A stretch of 20,286 nucleotides of DNA from an uncultured Eubacteriales bacterium (GTDB taxonomy: Bacteria; Bacillota; Clostridia; Oscillospirales; Oscillospiraceae): positions 1 to 20,286 of the forward strand of contig UQQF01000036.1 of assembly GCA_900543085.1 (NCBI GenBank), given 5' to 3'. Positions 1-10,437 of this stretch are shown here, one piece after another. The notes below the pieces were generated by a model, which was not told the DNA's origin, searched no databases, and saw only the letters and a list, made by a program, of their open reading frames with translations. Made by a program: the position numbers and the translations under genes. Each line of letters opens with the position of its first letter. Position 1 is the first letter of the stretch.

Positions 1-136
1 CATCGCAACCCAAAAAGCGTTTTTCTCTTTGGAGTCTGAGGGGTTTCTTTTTGTCGCCACAAAAAGAAATCCCTCAGGAGTTCCGCAACCCGCTCCCGGG
101 TTGCACCCCCCGGGGGCGGGGTCGCCCCCACAAAAC
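1..136. other. Hairpin-rich intergenic region downstream of purA
   Basis: No convincing gene lies here. Three strong inverted repeats follow one another after the purA stop on the minus strand. The first has arms 112-118 and 123-129 (GGGGGCG/CGCCCCC). The second has arms 85-92 and 97-104 (GCAACCCG/CGGGTTGC). The third is a 42-nt hairpin at 36-77. Short T-runs on the minus strand lie beyond the third hairpin, but no hairpin is directly followed by a classic U-tract. The stretch may end the operon transcript, yet much of it (10-79) is a dispersed repeat and not a dedicated terminator. Confidence 0.6.
10..79. repeat. 70-nt dispersed hairpin repeat, copy 1
   Basis: This unit recurs at 14255-14323 with two substitutions and one single-A length difference. 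It contains a small stem (CCAAA at 10-14 with TTTGG at 28-32) and then a long stem with arms 36-54 and 59-77 around a CGCC loop. The long stem carries one G-T wobble. The flank before the long stem has the same orientation in both copies, while the long stem in copy 2 equals the reverse complement of that in copy 1. No coding function is evident. It looks like a small non-autonomous or REP-like intergenic repeat. Confidence 0.75.
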
Positions 137-1405
137 TCACCTGATAATGATTTGTTCCCTATCCGCCCCCACGGAGATGTAGGTTATCCGGCAGCCGACT
201 TCCTGCTCGCAGTAGAGGACGTAGTCCCGGGCGGCCTGGGGGAGGTCTTCAAACCTGCGGCAGCCGCTGATGTCGCCGTCGAAGCCGGGGAGGTACTCGT
301 ACACGGGCTTGGCGCGCTCCAGCGCGCCGCCGCTGGGGAAGTTGTCGGTGATTACGCCGTCGACGTCGTAGTGCGTGCAGACGGGTATCTCGCCGTAGCC
401 TGCTAGCACGTCCAGCTTGGTGAGGGCTATCTCGGTCGCGCCCTGCACTCTCACGCCGTAGCGGCTGGCCACGACGTCGAAGCCGCCGACGCGCCTCGGG
501 CGTCCGGTGGCCGCGCCGTACTCGCCGCCCAGCTCGCGCAGCTTGTCCGCGCGCTCGCCGAAGAACTCGCAGGTGAACGGTCCCTCGCCGACGCAGCTGG
601 AGTACGCCTTCATGATGCCTATGACCTTGTCCAGCTTGTGCGCCGGCACGCCCGCGCCGATGGGCGCATAGGCCGCCAGCGTGGTGGACGAGCTGGTGTA
701 GGGGTAGATGCCGAAGTCTATGTCGCGCAGCGCGCCGAGCTGGGCTTCAAACATGACGTTCGCGCCGCGCTCCTCTATAGCGTCGTGCAGCCACACGGTG
801 GTGTCGGTGATGCGCCCGAGCAGCGGCTCGCCGTTGGTCATCAGCCAGTCGTACATCTCGTCGGCGTCCGCCTCGGCGCCGTAGCCGCGCAGGGTGATGT
901 TCTTCCACTCGACTATGTCGCGCAGCCGCTCTTTCAGCCCCTGGGTGTGCAGCAAATCGCCCATGCGCAGCGCCTTCTTCATGTACTTGTCCGCGTAGAT
1001 GGGCGCTATCCCGCGGCGGGTGGAGCCGAATTTCTTGTCGGCCAGGCGGTCTTCCTCCAGGCCGTCCATCAGCCGGTGATAGGGCATACAGATGGTGGCG
1101 CGGTCGGAGATGAGCAGCGCATCCCCGGCGGGAGCGGCGCCCTGTCCGGCCAGGTGGTTCAGCTCGTTTTTCAAATGCTCTATGTCTATGACCATGCCCG
1201 GACCCATGATGTTGGTCACGCCCTCGCGCAATATGCCGCTGGGCAGGAGGTTCAATATGAACTTCCCGCGCTCGTTCACGACGGTGTGTCCGGCGTTGTT
1301 GCCGCCCTGGTAGCGGCAGACGACGTTGTAGTCGGCGCTGAGCAGGTCGACCATGCGGCCCTTGCCCTCATCGCCCCAGTTGATGCCGGCGATTGCTGTC
1401 AGCAT
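137..1405 (-). CDS. purA: Adenylosuccinate synthetase
   Basis: PurA joins IMP and aspartate using GTP to give adenylosuccinate, the first committed step from IMP to AMP, in the cytosol. The 422-aa product is of normal family length. It has the GTP-binding signature GDEGKG at residues 11-16 (catalytic Asp12), the GGNNAGHT motif at 34-41 with the general-acid His40, and the C-terminal TGRPRR and TKLDVL motifs of the family. The residue before WGDEGKG is Asn where many family members have Gln. The ATG at 1405 has GAGG just upstream and overlaps the purB stop by 7 nt, so the two genes are translationally coupled. It is the last gene of the operon; PurB acts on its product. Confidence 0.97.
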   Translation of the reverse strand: MLTAIAGINWGDEGKGRMVDLLSADYNVVCRYQGGNNAGHTVVNERGKFILNLLPSGILREGVTNIMGPGMVIDIEHLKNELNHLAGQGAAPAGDALLISDRATICMPYHRLMDGLEEDRLADKKFGSTRRGIAPIYADKYMKKALRMGDLLHTQGLKERLRDIVEWKNITLRGYGAEADADEMYDWLMTNGEPLLGRITDTTVWLHDAIEERGANVMFEAQLGALRDIDFGIYPYTSSSTTLAAYAPIGAGVPAHKLDKVIGIMKAYSSCVGEGPFTCEFFGERADKLRELGGEYGAATGRPRRVGGFDVVASRYGVRVQGATEIALTKLDVLAGYGEIPVCTHYDVDGVITDNFPSGGALERAKPVYEYLPGFDGDISGCRRFEDLPQAARDYVLYCEQEVGCRITYISVGADREQIIIR

Positions 1406-2838
1406 TTGACCTCACCCTTTCCGTCGGCGCCCAGCTCGGCGGCGTTCGCCTCGAGCATGGGCTTGATGCTGTTGTTTACAAAATCGCGCGCCTGCTTGGG
1501 CGCCATGCCTATGAACTTGCGTATGTCCAGCAGCTCCGAGAGCGTCTCGCGTGTGAGCCTGAAGCGCTCATCGGCGAGCAGCTTCTCCTCCAGGTCGTTG
1601 GCGCAGCCGGTCTCCTTCATGCGCCTGGCGGTGTCCACGCTGTACTCGCGTATGACCTCGTGCAGCTCCTGGCGGTCGCCGCCCAGCTCCACGGCGCGCA
1701 TGAGTATGTTCTCCGTGGCGAGGAAGGGCAGCTCCTCGCGCAGGTGCCGCTCCATCATGCCGGGGTAGACCGTGCAGCCGCTCATGACGTTTATGACCAG
1801 GTTGAGTATGGCGTCCGTGGCGAGGAAGGCCTCGGGGATGGAGATGCGCCTGTTCGCGCTGTCATCCAGCGTGCGCTCCAGCCACTGCACGCTGGAGGTG
1901 ATGGCGGGGTTGAGCGTGTCGCACAGCACGTAGCGCGCCAGGGAGCATATACGCTCGCAGCGCATGGGGTTGCGCTTGTAGGCCATGGCGCTCGAGCCGA
2001 CCTGCGAGGCCGTGAACGGCTCGTCAAACTCCTTCTCGTGCGCCATCAGGCGCAGGTCTGTGGCCATCTTGCTCGCGCTCTGCGCGATGCCGGACAGCAC
2101 GCTGAGGAAGTAGTAGTCCAGCTTGCGCGTGTAGGTCTGGCCGCAGATGGGCAGCGCGCGCTCAAAGCCCATGTCGCGCGCTATGCGCGCCTCCAGCTCC
2201 TCGGCCTTGGCCGCGTCGCCGCCGAACAGGGCGAGAAAGCTCGCGCCGGTGCCGGTCGCGCCCTTGCAGCCGTAGAAGGGTATGCGCTCCAGCTCGAAGT
2301 CCAGCCGCTCCAGGTCGAACATGAGGTCCTGCGCCCACATGCACGCCCTCTTGCCTACGGTGGTGGGCTGGGCGGCCTGATAGTGCGTGTAGGCCAGCAC
2401 GGGCGTGTCCGCGTTCTTCTCCGCGAAGTCCGCGATGGCCGCGATGGCGTTCACCAGCAGCATGCGTATCTGACGCAGCGCGTCGCGGTAGGCGATGAGG
2501 TCGCCGTTGTCGTCCACGTAGCAGCTCGTCGCGCCCAGGTGGATTATCCCGCGGGCTTTGGGGCAGTGGTCGCCCCAGGCGCGGATGTGCGCCATGACGT
2601 CGTGGCGCAGCTCGCGCTCGTACCTGTCGGCGGCCTCGTAGTCGATCATGTCCAGGTTTGCGCGCAGCTCATCCACCTGCTCGGCGGTGACGTTCAGCCC
2701 CAGCGCGTGCTCGTTTTCCGCGAGGGCGAGCCAGAGGCGGTGCCAGGTGGTGAACTTGTAGTCCGGGGAGAAGATGTACTGCATCCGCTCGGAGGCGTAG
2801 CGCGAGCAGAGCGGGCTTTCGTAAGTAGGCTTGTTCAC
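1399..2838 (-). CDS. purB: Adenylosuccinate lyase
   Basis: PurB cleaves adenylosuccinate to AMP and fumarate, and SAICAR to AICAR, so it serves both the IMP and AMP branches. The protein belongs to the fumarase/aspartase superfamily. The flexible-loop signature GSSAMAYKRNP lies near residues 281-291, and the catalytic His motif YTHYQ is near residue 152. At about 479 aa it is of the longer type, compared with about 430 aa in Bacillus. Two GTG starts are possible. GTG at 2847 overlaps the glmS stop as GTGA, but a GGAG site lies 8 nt before GTG at 2838, so I prefer 2838. The gene is tightly packed between glmS and purA. Confidence 0.95.
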   Translation of the reverse strand: MNKPTYESPLCSRYASERMQYIFSPDYKFTTWHRLWLALAENEHALGLNVTAEQVDELRANLDMIDYEAADRYERELRHDVMAHIRAWGDHCPKARGIIHLGATSCYVDDNGDLIAYRDALRQIRMLLVNAIAAIADFAEKNADTPVLAYTHYQAAQPTTVGKRACMWAQDLMFDLERLDFELERIPFYGCKGATGTGASFLALFGGDAAKAEELEARIARDMGFERALPICGQTYTRKLDYYFLSVLSGIAQSASKMATDLRLMAHEKEFDEPFTASQVGSSAMAYKRNPMRCERICSLARYVLCDTLNPAITSSVQWLERTLDDSANRRISIPEAFLATDAILNLVINVMSGCTVYPGMMERHLREELPFLATENILMRAVELGGDRQELHEVIREYSVDTARRMKETGCANDLEEKLLADERFRLTRETLSELLDIRKFIGMAPKQARDFVNNSIKPMLEANAAELGADGKGEVKC

Positions 2839-2843
2839 TGTTA

Positions 2844-4670
2844 TCACTCCACTGTAACGGATTTGGCGAGGTTTCGGGGCTTATCTATGTCGCAGCCGTT
2901 TTCGCGCGCGATGTGGTACGCAAAGAGCTGCAGCGGTACTATCTCGGGCAGGGCGGCGAAAAGCGGCTCGCACTTCGGGGAGTACAGCACGTCGTCCGCC
3001 TCGGCGAAGATGCGCCGGTTGCCCTCCGGCGCCACGCCGAGCACCTTGGCGCCGCGCGCTTTGACCTCCTGGATGTTGCTGACCATCTTGTCGAACAGCG
3101 CGTCCTGGCAGCAGAGCGCCACGACCAGGCGCTTTTCGTCTATCAGCGCTATGGTGCCGTGCTTCAGCTCGCCGGCGGCGTAGGCCTCGGAGTGTATGTA
3201 GCTTATCTCCTTGAGCTTGAGCGAGCCCTCCATCGCGGCGGCGTAGTCTATGTTGCGCCCGATGAAAAAGAGGCTTTGCAGCTGGTGCCAGCGCTCGGAC
3301 AGGTACTTGACGTGCAGGTTCAGGTCTATCGCGCGCTGCACCATCCTGGGCAGGGAGCGTATACTCTCCACCAGCTGGGAATAGCGCTCCGCGTCTATCT
3401 TCCCCAAAAGCTCCGCCGCCCAGACGGCAAAGAGGTACAGCGCCGCGAGCTGGGTGGTGTAGCCCTTGGTGGTGGCCACGGCTATCTCGGGGCCTGCGTG
3501 GGTGTATATGACGCTGTCGGCCAGGCGCGCTATGGTGCTGCCCACGACGTTGACTATGGCGAGGCTCCTCGCGCCGCGCGCCATGCACTCGCGCATGGCG
3601 GCGATGGTGTCCGCCGTCTCGCCGGACTGCGAGATGACTATCAGCAGCGTGTGCGAGTCTATTATCGGGTCGCTGTAGCGCAGCTCGCTGGCGAGGGCGC
3701 ACTCCACGCTCACGCGGCAGAGCGACTCTATCACGTACTTGCCCACCACTCCGGCGTGGTATGCGCTGCCGCAGGCGGTTATCACTATCCTGTTGTAGCC
3801 CTCCAGCTCCTCGCGAGTGAGCGCGAAGTCCTCGAAGACTATCCGGCCGCCGCGTATGCGCGGCTCCACGGTGTTCTTGACGGCGCGGGGCTGCTCCATG
3901 ATCTCCTTCATCATGAAGTGCTCATAGCCGCCCTTCTCGGCGGCCTCGATGTCCCAGACCACGTGGCTGACGGTCTTGGTTATCTCCCGGCCGGTGCGGT
4001 CGTAGACGGTTATCTGCTCGGGCGTCAGCTCGGCAAACTCGCCGTCTTCCATGTATATGACGTTCTTCGTCCGGCTGACCAGGGCGGTGACGTCGCTGGC
4101 GAAGTAGTTCTCCCCGACGCCGAGGCCGAGGATGAGGGGACCTGCCTCCTTGACGCAGAACAGCCTGCCCGGCTCGGCGGCGCAGAGCACGCCCAGCACG
4201 TAGCTGCCCTCCAGGCGCGAGGCCGTGCGCATCACCGTGCGCTTGAGGTCGCCGTCGTAGTACTTCTCCAGCAGGTGCGCCACTACCTCGGTGTCCGTCT
4301 CGCTGGCGAATACGTAGCCCTCCGCCTCCAGCTCGCTCCTGAGCGCGGCGAAGTTCTCGATTATGCCGTTGTGGATGACGGCGAACAGCCCGTGCTCGCT
4401 CAGATGCGGGTGGGCGTTGGTGTCCGTCGGCGCGCCGTGGGTCGCCCATCTGGTGTGGGCTATGCCGCACACGCCGCGCAGGGCGTTCCCGTTCTCGGTC
4501 AGCTCCGCGAGGTGGGCTACCGAGCCGCTGGCCTTGACCATCTCGATGCGCTCTCCGTCGTGCACGGCCACGCCCGCGCTGTCATACCCGCGGTACTCCA
4601 GCCGGCGAAGGCCCTCGATAAGCACCGGCGCGGCCTGGGTCGAGCCGGTAAATCCTACAATTCCGCACAT
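2844..4670 (-). CDS. glmS: Glutamine-fructose-6-phosphate aminotransferase (isomerizing)
   Basis: GlmS makes glucosamine-6-phosphate from fructose-6-phosphate and glutamine, the entry step to UDP-GlcNAc and peptidoglycan. The 608-aa product begins MCGIVGF, so Cys2 becomes the N-terminal nucleophile after Met removal. The N-terminal GATase-2 domain shows the RWATHG and HNGIIENF motifs. Two SIS sugar-isomerase domains follow, and the protein ends in the family-typical PRNLAKSVTVE. A frame-consistent ATG at 4685 exists, but it overlaps the AGGAG ribosome site. Only ATG 4670 places Cys at position 2, so 4670 is chosen. It lies 40 nt after pyrG, too close for a glmS ribozyme. Confidence 0.97.
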   Translation of the reverse strand: MCGIVGFTGSTQAAPVLIEGLRRLEYRGYDSAGVAVHDGERIEMVKASGSVAHLAELTENGNALRGVCGIAHTRWATHGAPTDTNAHPHLSEHGLFAVIHNGIIENFAALRSELEAEGYVFASETDTEVVAHLLEKYYDGDLKRTVMRTASRLEGSYVLGVLCAAEPGRLFCVKEAGPLILGLGVGENYFASDVTALVSRTKNVIYMEDGEFAELTPEQITVYDRTGREITKTVSHVVWDIEAAEKGGYEHFMMKEIMEQPRAVKNTVEPRIRGGRIVFEDFALTREELEGYNRIVITACGSAYHAGVVGKYVIESLCRVSVECALASELRYSDPIIDSHTLLIVISQSGETADTIAAMRECMARGARSLAIVNVVGSTIARLADSVIYTHAGPEIAVATTKGYTTQLAALYLFAVWAAELLGKIDAERYSQLVESIRSLPRMVQRAIDLNLHVKYLSERWHQLQSLFFIGRNIDYAAAMEGSLKLKEISYIHSEAYAAGELKHGTIALIDEKRLVVALCCQDALFDKMVSNIQEVKARGAKVLGVAPEGNRRIFAEADDVLYSPKCEPLFAALPEIVPLQLFAYHIARENGCDIDKPRNLAKSVTVE

Positions 4671-4710
4671 ATGCGCTCCTTTCAATCGTGCCGCGTGGGG
4701 ACTTGCGCGC

Positions 4711-6946
<2,236 letters not shown>

Positions 6947-6963
6947 TGCGCGCCCCCTTTCAG

Positions 6964-7200
6964 TCAGTCTCTGTCTGTTACGTCGAAGATGCCGGTCACC
7001 TTGCGGCAGCTCTCGCAGTAGTACGCATCCGGCACACGGGTCTCACCCAGCAGATGGTTCGTTTTGCCAAGGCTCACTTCCGTGTCATATGCCGGGCGCC
7101 ACCCTTTTTCGAATTTCTCCTCAGGCACCCAGACCAGGCCGCGCCCCATGGCTATCAGGCCGCCCTTTTGCATCTCCAGGCCGCATACCGGGCATTTCAT
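6964..7200 (-). CDS. Small zinc-ribbon protein (DUF6487/PF20097-like)
   Basis: This 78-aa protein has an N-terminal CPVC (residues 3-6) and a C-terminal CESC pair, spaced like a split zinc ribbon around a central segment with several aromatic residues. The layout resembles small Firmicute proteins of the PF20097 (DUF6487) type; I make that link from memory of the pattern. There is no signal peptide or membrane segment, so it should be cytosolic. Its ATG at 7200 lies 7 nt after the guaA stop, and a GGAG within the guaA end serves as ribosome site, so it is co-translated with guaA. Its function is unknown; zinc binding and protein or RNA contact are inference. Confidence 0.8.
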   Translation of the reverse strand: MKCPVCGLEMQKGGLIAMGRGLVWVPEEKFEKGWRPAYDTEVSLGKTNHLLGETRVPDAYYCESCRKVTGIFDVTDRD

Positions 7201-7207
7201 AGTCTGC

Positions 7208-8749
7208 TCACTCCCACTCTATGGTCGCGGGCGGCTTGCTGGTGATGTCGTAGACCACGCGGTTTATGCCGCCGACCTCGTTGACTATGCGCGTGGACAC
7301 GCGGTCAAGCAGCTCCCACGGCAGGTGGAACCAGTCCGCGGTCATGAAGTCGCTGGTCTCCACGGCGCGCAGTGCCAGTGTGTAGTCATAGGTGCGCCCG
7401 TCGCCCATCACGCCCACGCTGCGAGTGTCGGTCAGCACGGCGAAGTACTGGTCGGGCAGCTTGGGCAGGCCGGAGGCGGCCAGCTCCTCGCGGAAGATGG
7501 CGTCCGCCTCGCGCAGCGAGCTCAGCTTGTCCTCGGTCACGTCGCCAATCACGCGGATGGCCAGGCCGGGACCCGGGAAGGGCTGGCGCATGACCAGGCT
7601 CTCGGGCAGACCCAGCTCGCGGCCGAGCTGGCGCACCTCGTCCTTGAACAGCATGCGCAGCGGCTCTATGATCTCGCGGAAGTCCACATAGTCGGGCAGG
7701 CCGCCTACGTTGTGGTGGCTCTTGATGACCGCGGCGTCGCCCGTGCCGGACTCTATGACGTCGGGGTAGATGGTGCCCTGCGCGAGGAAGTCGACGGCGC
7801 CTATCTTCTTAGCCTCGGCCTCGAACACGCGGATGAACTCCTCGCCTATGATGCGGCGCTTGCGCTCCGGCTCGCTGACGCCGGCGAGCTTGATGAGGAA
7901 GCGGTCGCGCGCGTCGACGCGCACAAAGTTCAGCTCGCGGTCGGAGAACACGCGCTCGACCTCGTCGGCCTCGCCCTTGCGCAGCAGGCCGTGGTCGACA
8001 AACACGGCGGTGAGCTTGTCGCCGACGGCCTCGCTCAGCAGCGCGGCGGCCACGGAGGAGTCCACGCCGCCGGAGAGCGCGAGCAGCACCTTGCCGCCGC
8101 CGACCTTCTCGCGTATGCCGGCTATGGCCTCGTCCTTGTAGCTGCCCATGGACCAGCTGCCCGCGGCCTTGCAGGCGCCGTAGAGGAAGTTGCGTATCAT
8201 GTCCGTGCCGTGCTCGGTGTGGTTCACCTCGGGGTGGAACTGCACGCCGTAGAAGCCGCGGCTCTCGTCGGCGATGGCCGCGTTGGGGCACACGGAGGTG
8301 TGGGCGGTGTTCCTGAAGCCGTCCGGCACGCGCTCCATGTAGTCGCCGTGGCTCATCCAGGTCACGCCCTCGGACTCCAGCCCGGCGAACAGGGCGCAGC
8401 CGGTGTCAAAATGCGTGTCCGTGCGGCCGTACTCGCGCGCGGTGTCCTCCTGCGCGGGCACGACGCTGCCGCCGAGGTACTGCGCCATGAGCTGGCAGCC
8501 GTAGCAGATGCCCAGCACCGGCACGCCCAGGGCGAAGATGGCCGGGTCGGCCTTCGGCGCGTCGGCGGCGTAGACGCTGCCGGGGCCGCCGGTGAGGATG
8601 AGTCCTATCGGCGCCATCGCGCGCAGCTCCTCTATCGAAGTGGTGTAGGGCTTGACCTCGCAGTACACGCCGCACTCGCGCACGCGGCGGGCTATGAGCT
8701 GGTTGTACTGGCCTCCGAAGTCAAGGACGATAACCGTTTCTTGTCGCAT
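7208..8749 (-). CDS. guaA: GMP synthase (glutamine-hydrolysing)
   Basis: GuaA converts XMP to GMP with ATP and glutamine. The 513-aa product has the class-I amidotransferase domain first, with nucleophile Cys82 in GICYG and His172/Glu174 in FHPE. The ATP-pyrophosphatase domain follows, with its P-loop SGGVDSS at 226-232. The C-terminal dimerisation domain ends in KPPATIEWE, the family-typical tail. ATG 8749 gives the conserved start of the amidotransferase domain, and an AGAGG site lies 11 nt upstream. The start lies inside the 3' end of the ANTAR gene (29-nt overlap), so translation is probably coupled. It is the first of three glutamine amidotransferases in the operon. Confidence 0.97.
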   Translation of the reverse strand: MRQETVIVLDFGGQYNQLIARRVRECGVYCEVKPYTTSIEELRAMAPIGLILTGGPGSVYAADAPKADPAIFALGVPVLGICYGCQLMAQYLGGSVVPAQEDTAREYGRTDTHFDTGCALFAGLESEGVTWMSHGDYMERVPDGFRNTAHTSVCPNAAIADESRGFYGVQFHPEVNHTEHGTDMIRNFLYGACKAAGSWSMGSYKDEAIAGIREKVGGGKVLLALSGGVDSSVAAALLSEAVGDKLTAVFVDHGLLRKGEADEVERVFSDRELNFVRVDARDRFLIKLAGVSEPERKRRIIGEEFIRVFEAEAKKIGAVDFLAQGTIYPDVIESGTGDAAVIKSHHNVGGLPDYVDFREIIEPLRMLFKDEVRQLGRELGLPESLVMRQPFPGPGLAIRVIGDVTEDKLSSLREADAIFREELAASGLPKLPDQYFAVLTDTRSVGVMGDGRTYDYTLALRAVETSDFMTADWFHLPWELLDRVSTRIVNEVGGINRVVYDITSKPPATIEWE

Positions 8750-8966
8750 TCTGATTTGTTCCTCTCTTTTCCTCGTATTTCTCGTGGTAGTCGATGATTT
8801 CCCTGGCGACCTGCCGCTTCTTCACGCACCTGTCCATCGCGCTGTGCACGATGAAGCGGTGAGCCTCGGCCTCGGTCATCCCGCGCATCTTTATAAGGAT
8901 GAGCTTGGCGCGGTTGACAAGCCGGATTTCCTCAACAAGCTTTCTGATGTCTTCATAGGTGTACAC
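8721..8966 (-). CDS. Stand-alone ANTAR-domain RNA-binding protein, putative antiterminator
   Basis: This 81-aa protein is almost entirely an ANTAR domain (residues about 12-62). That is the three-helix RNA-binding fold of AmiR, NasR and EutV, which binds tandem hairpins in nascent leaders and prevents termination. Visible hallmarks are the RAK motif at 19-21, the hydrophobic [14 protein letters not shown] stretch, AMD near 43-45 and VAREII near 53-58. A longer reading from 9068 would run through the leader hairpin and U-tract. GTG 8966 has an ideal GGAGG 7-8 nt upstream and starts at the domain, so I chose it. There is no receiver, GAF or nitrate-sensing domain, so its signal input is unknown. 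It heads the purine/CTP/glucosamine operon and overlaps guaA. Confidence 0.87.
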   Translation of the reverse strand: MYTYEDIRKLVEEIRLVNRAKLILIKMRGMTEAEAHRFIVHSAMDRCVKKRQVAREIIDYHEKYEEKRGTNQNATRNGYRP

Positions 8967-9095
8967 GCCCAGCCCTCCTTTGTGCGTCTTAAAAAGCAAA
9001 AAACGACGCTCCCGATGCCAAAAGAGGGCACCTCGGCCCTTTGGGTATCGTTGAACGCCGTTGCTCAAAACGAGCTCTTAGCTCTTTCATTAACG
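8967..9095 (-). promoter_or_regulatory. Transcribed leader with candidate attenuator
   Basis: Between the predicted transcription start (about 9094) and the ANTAR GTG lie about 125 nt of leader. A hairpin spans 9013-9050 on the minus strand, with outer arms CGAU/AUCG and an inner GGGC/GCCC around the hexaloop CGAGGU. An alternative longer base stem (ACGA..CCC with GGG..UCGU, 9003-9051) runs directly into U6 (9003-8998) and U5 (8995-8991), which is terminator-like. Upstream, a 5-bp hairpin at 9072-9084 (GAGCU/AGCUC) competes with GCUC/GAGC pairing just downstream. Such alternatives would suit attenuation. Pairings were made by eye. Confidence 0.55.
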
Positions 9096-9100
9096 GAGAT

Positions 9101-9129
9101 ATTATATTCTTGCCGCCGTGCCTTGTCAA
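9101..9129 (-). promoter_or_regulatory. Perfect consensus vegetative promoter of the ANTAR-guaA operon
   Basis: On the minus strand TTGACA (9124-9129) and TATAAT (9101-9106) are separated by exactly 17 nt, a full match to the housekeeping sigma consensus. The start of transcription is expected near 9094. No other clear promoter was seen inside the eight-gene operon, so this one probably serves all of it. Such a strong promoter followed by a hairpin-rich leader suggests that control occurs after initiation. Confidence 0.9.
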
Positions 9130-9150
9130 GTGAAAAGTTATGAACGGTCA

Positions 9151-9190
9151 AAAATTTTTAGCTGTCCGGCTCATATTGAGCCGGACAGCT
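9151..9190 (-). terminator. Terminator of the acetyltransferase gene, overlapping its 3' end
   Basis: A perfect 14-bp stem has arms 9160-9173 and 9177-9190 with a 3-nt loop. The stop codon (9171-9173) and the last codons of the acetyltransferase lie within the stem. On the minus strand the stem is followed by AAAA and then a T5 run, so the U-tract is not immediately adjacent. It insulates the downstream ANTAR operon promoter, which begins about 20 nt further on. Confidence 0.75.
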
Positions 9191-9698
9191 CCGCGCGGCT
9201 TATTCCGTAGACTATGTGGGGCATGTACACGCCGTGGTAATGCTTCATCATCACGGCGCGAGGCTCCATGCCCAGGCGCAGCGCGACGCGGCGCGAGGCC
9301 TGATTCACGTCGCGGATGATGGAGTACACCTCGTTGAAGCCCAGCGTCTCAAAGGCGTAGTCCCGGCAGGCCAGAGCCGCCTCCGTGGCGTAGCCGTGGT
9401 GCCAGCGGTCGCGCCGGAAGACATAGCCTATCTCCGGCACGTGCGCGCCCAGGCAGTCCTGGACGGTGACGCCGCACTGGCCTATCACCTCGCCCGTCTC
9501 CTTCAGCTCCACGGCGCAGAGGGAGAAGCCCCAGATGCGCCTGCGCAATATCTGCTTTTCAAGCCACTCGGCTACCTCGTCGTCCGAAAACGTGTGGGCA
9601 TACGCCCACATGGTGTCCGCGTCCATCATGGAGCGCAGCGCGTCGTAGTCACCCGGCTCCAGGTCGCGCAAAACAAGCCTCTCCGTCTCAAGTCTCAT
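9171..9698 (-). CDS. GNAT-family N-acetyltransferase (RimJ/RimL-like)
   Basis: The 175-aa protein opens with the RimJ-type pattern LETERLVLRDL. It carries the acetyl-CoA pyrophosphate-binding motif RRDRWHHGYATEA at 95-107 and the conserved NQASRRVALRLGM at 132-144. It should use acetyl-CoA to acetylate an amino group in the cytosol. The family covers ribosomal-protein acetylation, drug resistance and small-molecule targets, and the substrate cannot be assigned. ATG 9698 has GGAGG 6 nt upstream and overlaps the dehydratase gene by 11 nt, so the pair is co-translated. Confidence 0.88.
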   Translation of the reverse strand: MRLETERLVLRDLEPGDYDALRSMMDADTMWAYAHTFSDDEVAEWLEKQILRRRIWGFSLCAVELKETGEVIGQCGVTVQDCLGAHVPEIGYVFRRDRWHHGYATEAALACRDYAFETLGFNEVYSIIRDVNQASRRVALRLGMEPRAVMMKHYHGVYMPHIVYGISRAELSGSI

Positions 9699-10410
9699 GT
9701 TTGCCCTCCGATATGTCCAACACTATCTTCTGCGCCATCAGCAGCCCGGCCGTGGCCGGCACCCACACCGCGGAGCCGGGCACGCTGCGCCTGCCCGGGG
9801 GCGGAGCCTCGACCTGGGCGCACTCGTGCGCCGGCTCGTCGGAGAACACCACGTCCAGGTGCTCTATCCCCAGCCTGCGCAGCTCGCGGCGGAGCACCCG
9901 CGCGAACGGGCAGCCGCTGGTTCCGGACAGGTCGGTGATCCGCAGCCGCTGCGCGTCCAGCTTGTTCCCGGTGCCCAGCGCCGAGACTATCGGCACGCCG
10001 CGCGCCTTCGCCGTCGAGATCAGGTCCACCTTGCAGCTCACGAGGTCTATGCAGTCGGCAATGTAGTCGCAGTCCGCCGGGAAAACCCCGCCGCGCGTCT
10101 CGGCGCTGTACAGCGCGTGCACCGGCGCTATCTCAGCGTCCGGCGCTATGTCCCGGCAGCGCGCGGCGAGCACCTCCGCCTTGCCCAGACCCACGGTGGA
10201 GGCGAGCGCGCCGAGCTGGCGGTTCACGTTGCTCTCCGCCACGGCGTCCGAATCTATCAGCACCAGCGCGCCGACGCCCGAGCGCGCGAGCGCCTCGGCG
10301 CACCACGAGCCGACGCCGCCCAGACCCACGACCGCCACTCTCGCGCGGCTCAGCCGCTCCATCGCGTCCGAGCCCAACAGCATTTCAATTCGCTTAGTGC
10401 GCTCCTTCAC
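9688..10410 (-). CDS. tcdA: tRNA threonylcarbamoyladenosine dehydratase (ThiF/E1-like)
   Basis: TcdA adenylates and cyclises t6A at position 37 of ANN-decoding tRNAs to ct6A. The 240-aa protein has the nucleotide-binding GLGGVGS loop at 29-35, LIDSD with Asp53, NRQ at 63-65, Asp122 and Lys127 in the central ThiF core, and the TcdA-like SGTSGCP near 162-168. These features separate it from ThiF and MoeB, which carry Zn-binding CxxC pairs. GTG 10410 is chosen because a GGGAGGT site lies 6 nt upstream; the earlier TTG at 10425 overlaps that site. It follows the foldase terminator closely, so it may depend on read-through or on a promoter I could not identify. Confidence 0.9.
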   Translation of the reverse strand: MKERTKRIEMLLGSDAMERLSRARVAVVGLGGVGSWCAEALARSGVGALVLIDSDAVAESNVNRQLGALASTVGLGKAEVLAARCRDIAPDAEIAPVHALYSAETRGGVFPADCDYIADCIDLVSCKVDLISTAKARGVPIVSALGTGNKLDAQRLRITDLSGTSGCPFARVLRRELRRLGIEHLDVVFSDEPAHECAQVEAPPPGRRSVPGSAVWVPATAGLLMAQKIVLDISEGKHET

Positions 10411-10437
10411 GGCCACACCTCCCAAACGGTTTGAGTG

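Noticed and set aside
36..77. 42-nt hairpin as a dedicated purA terminator
   Set aside because: No U-tract directly follows, and the sequence is a repeat also found at 14255-14323 away from any operon end.
8967..9068. N-terminal extension of the ANTAR protein from 9068
   Set aside because: It would translate the hairpin and U-tract of the leader, and the GGAGG site clearly serves GTG 8966.
8967..9095. Purine riboswitch upstream of the guaA operon
   Set aside because: The three-way junction with two interacting loops expected of a purine riboswitch could not be traced; visible stems are simple hairpins.
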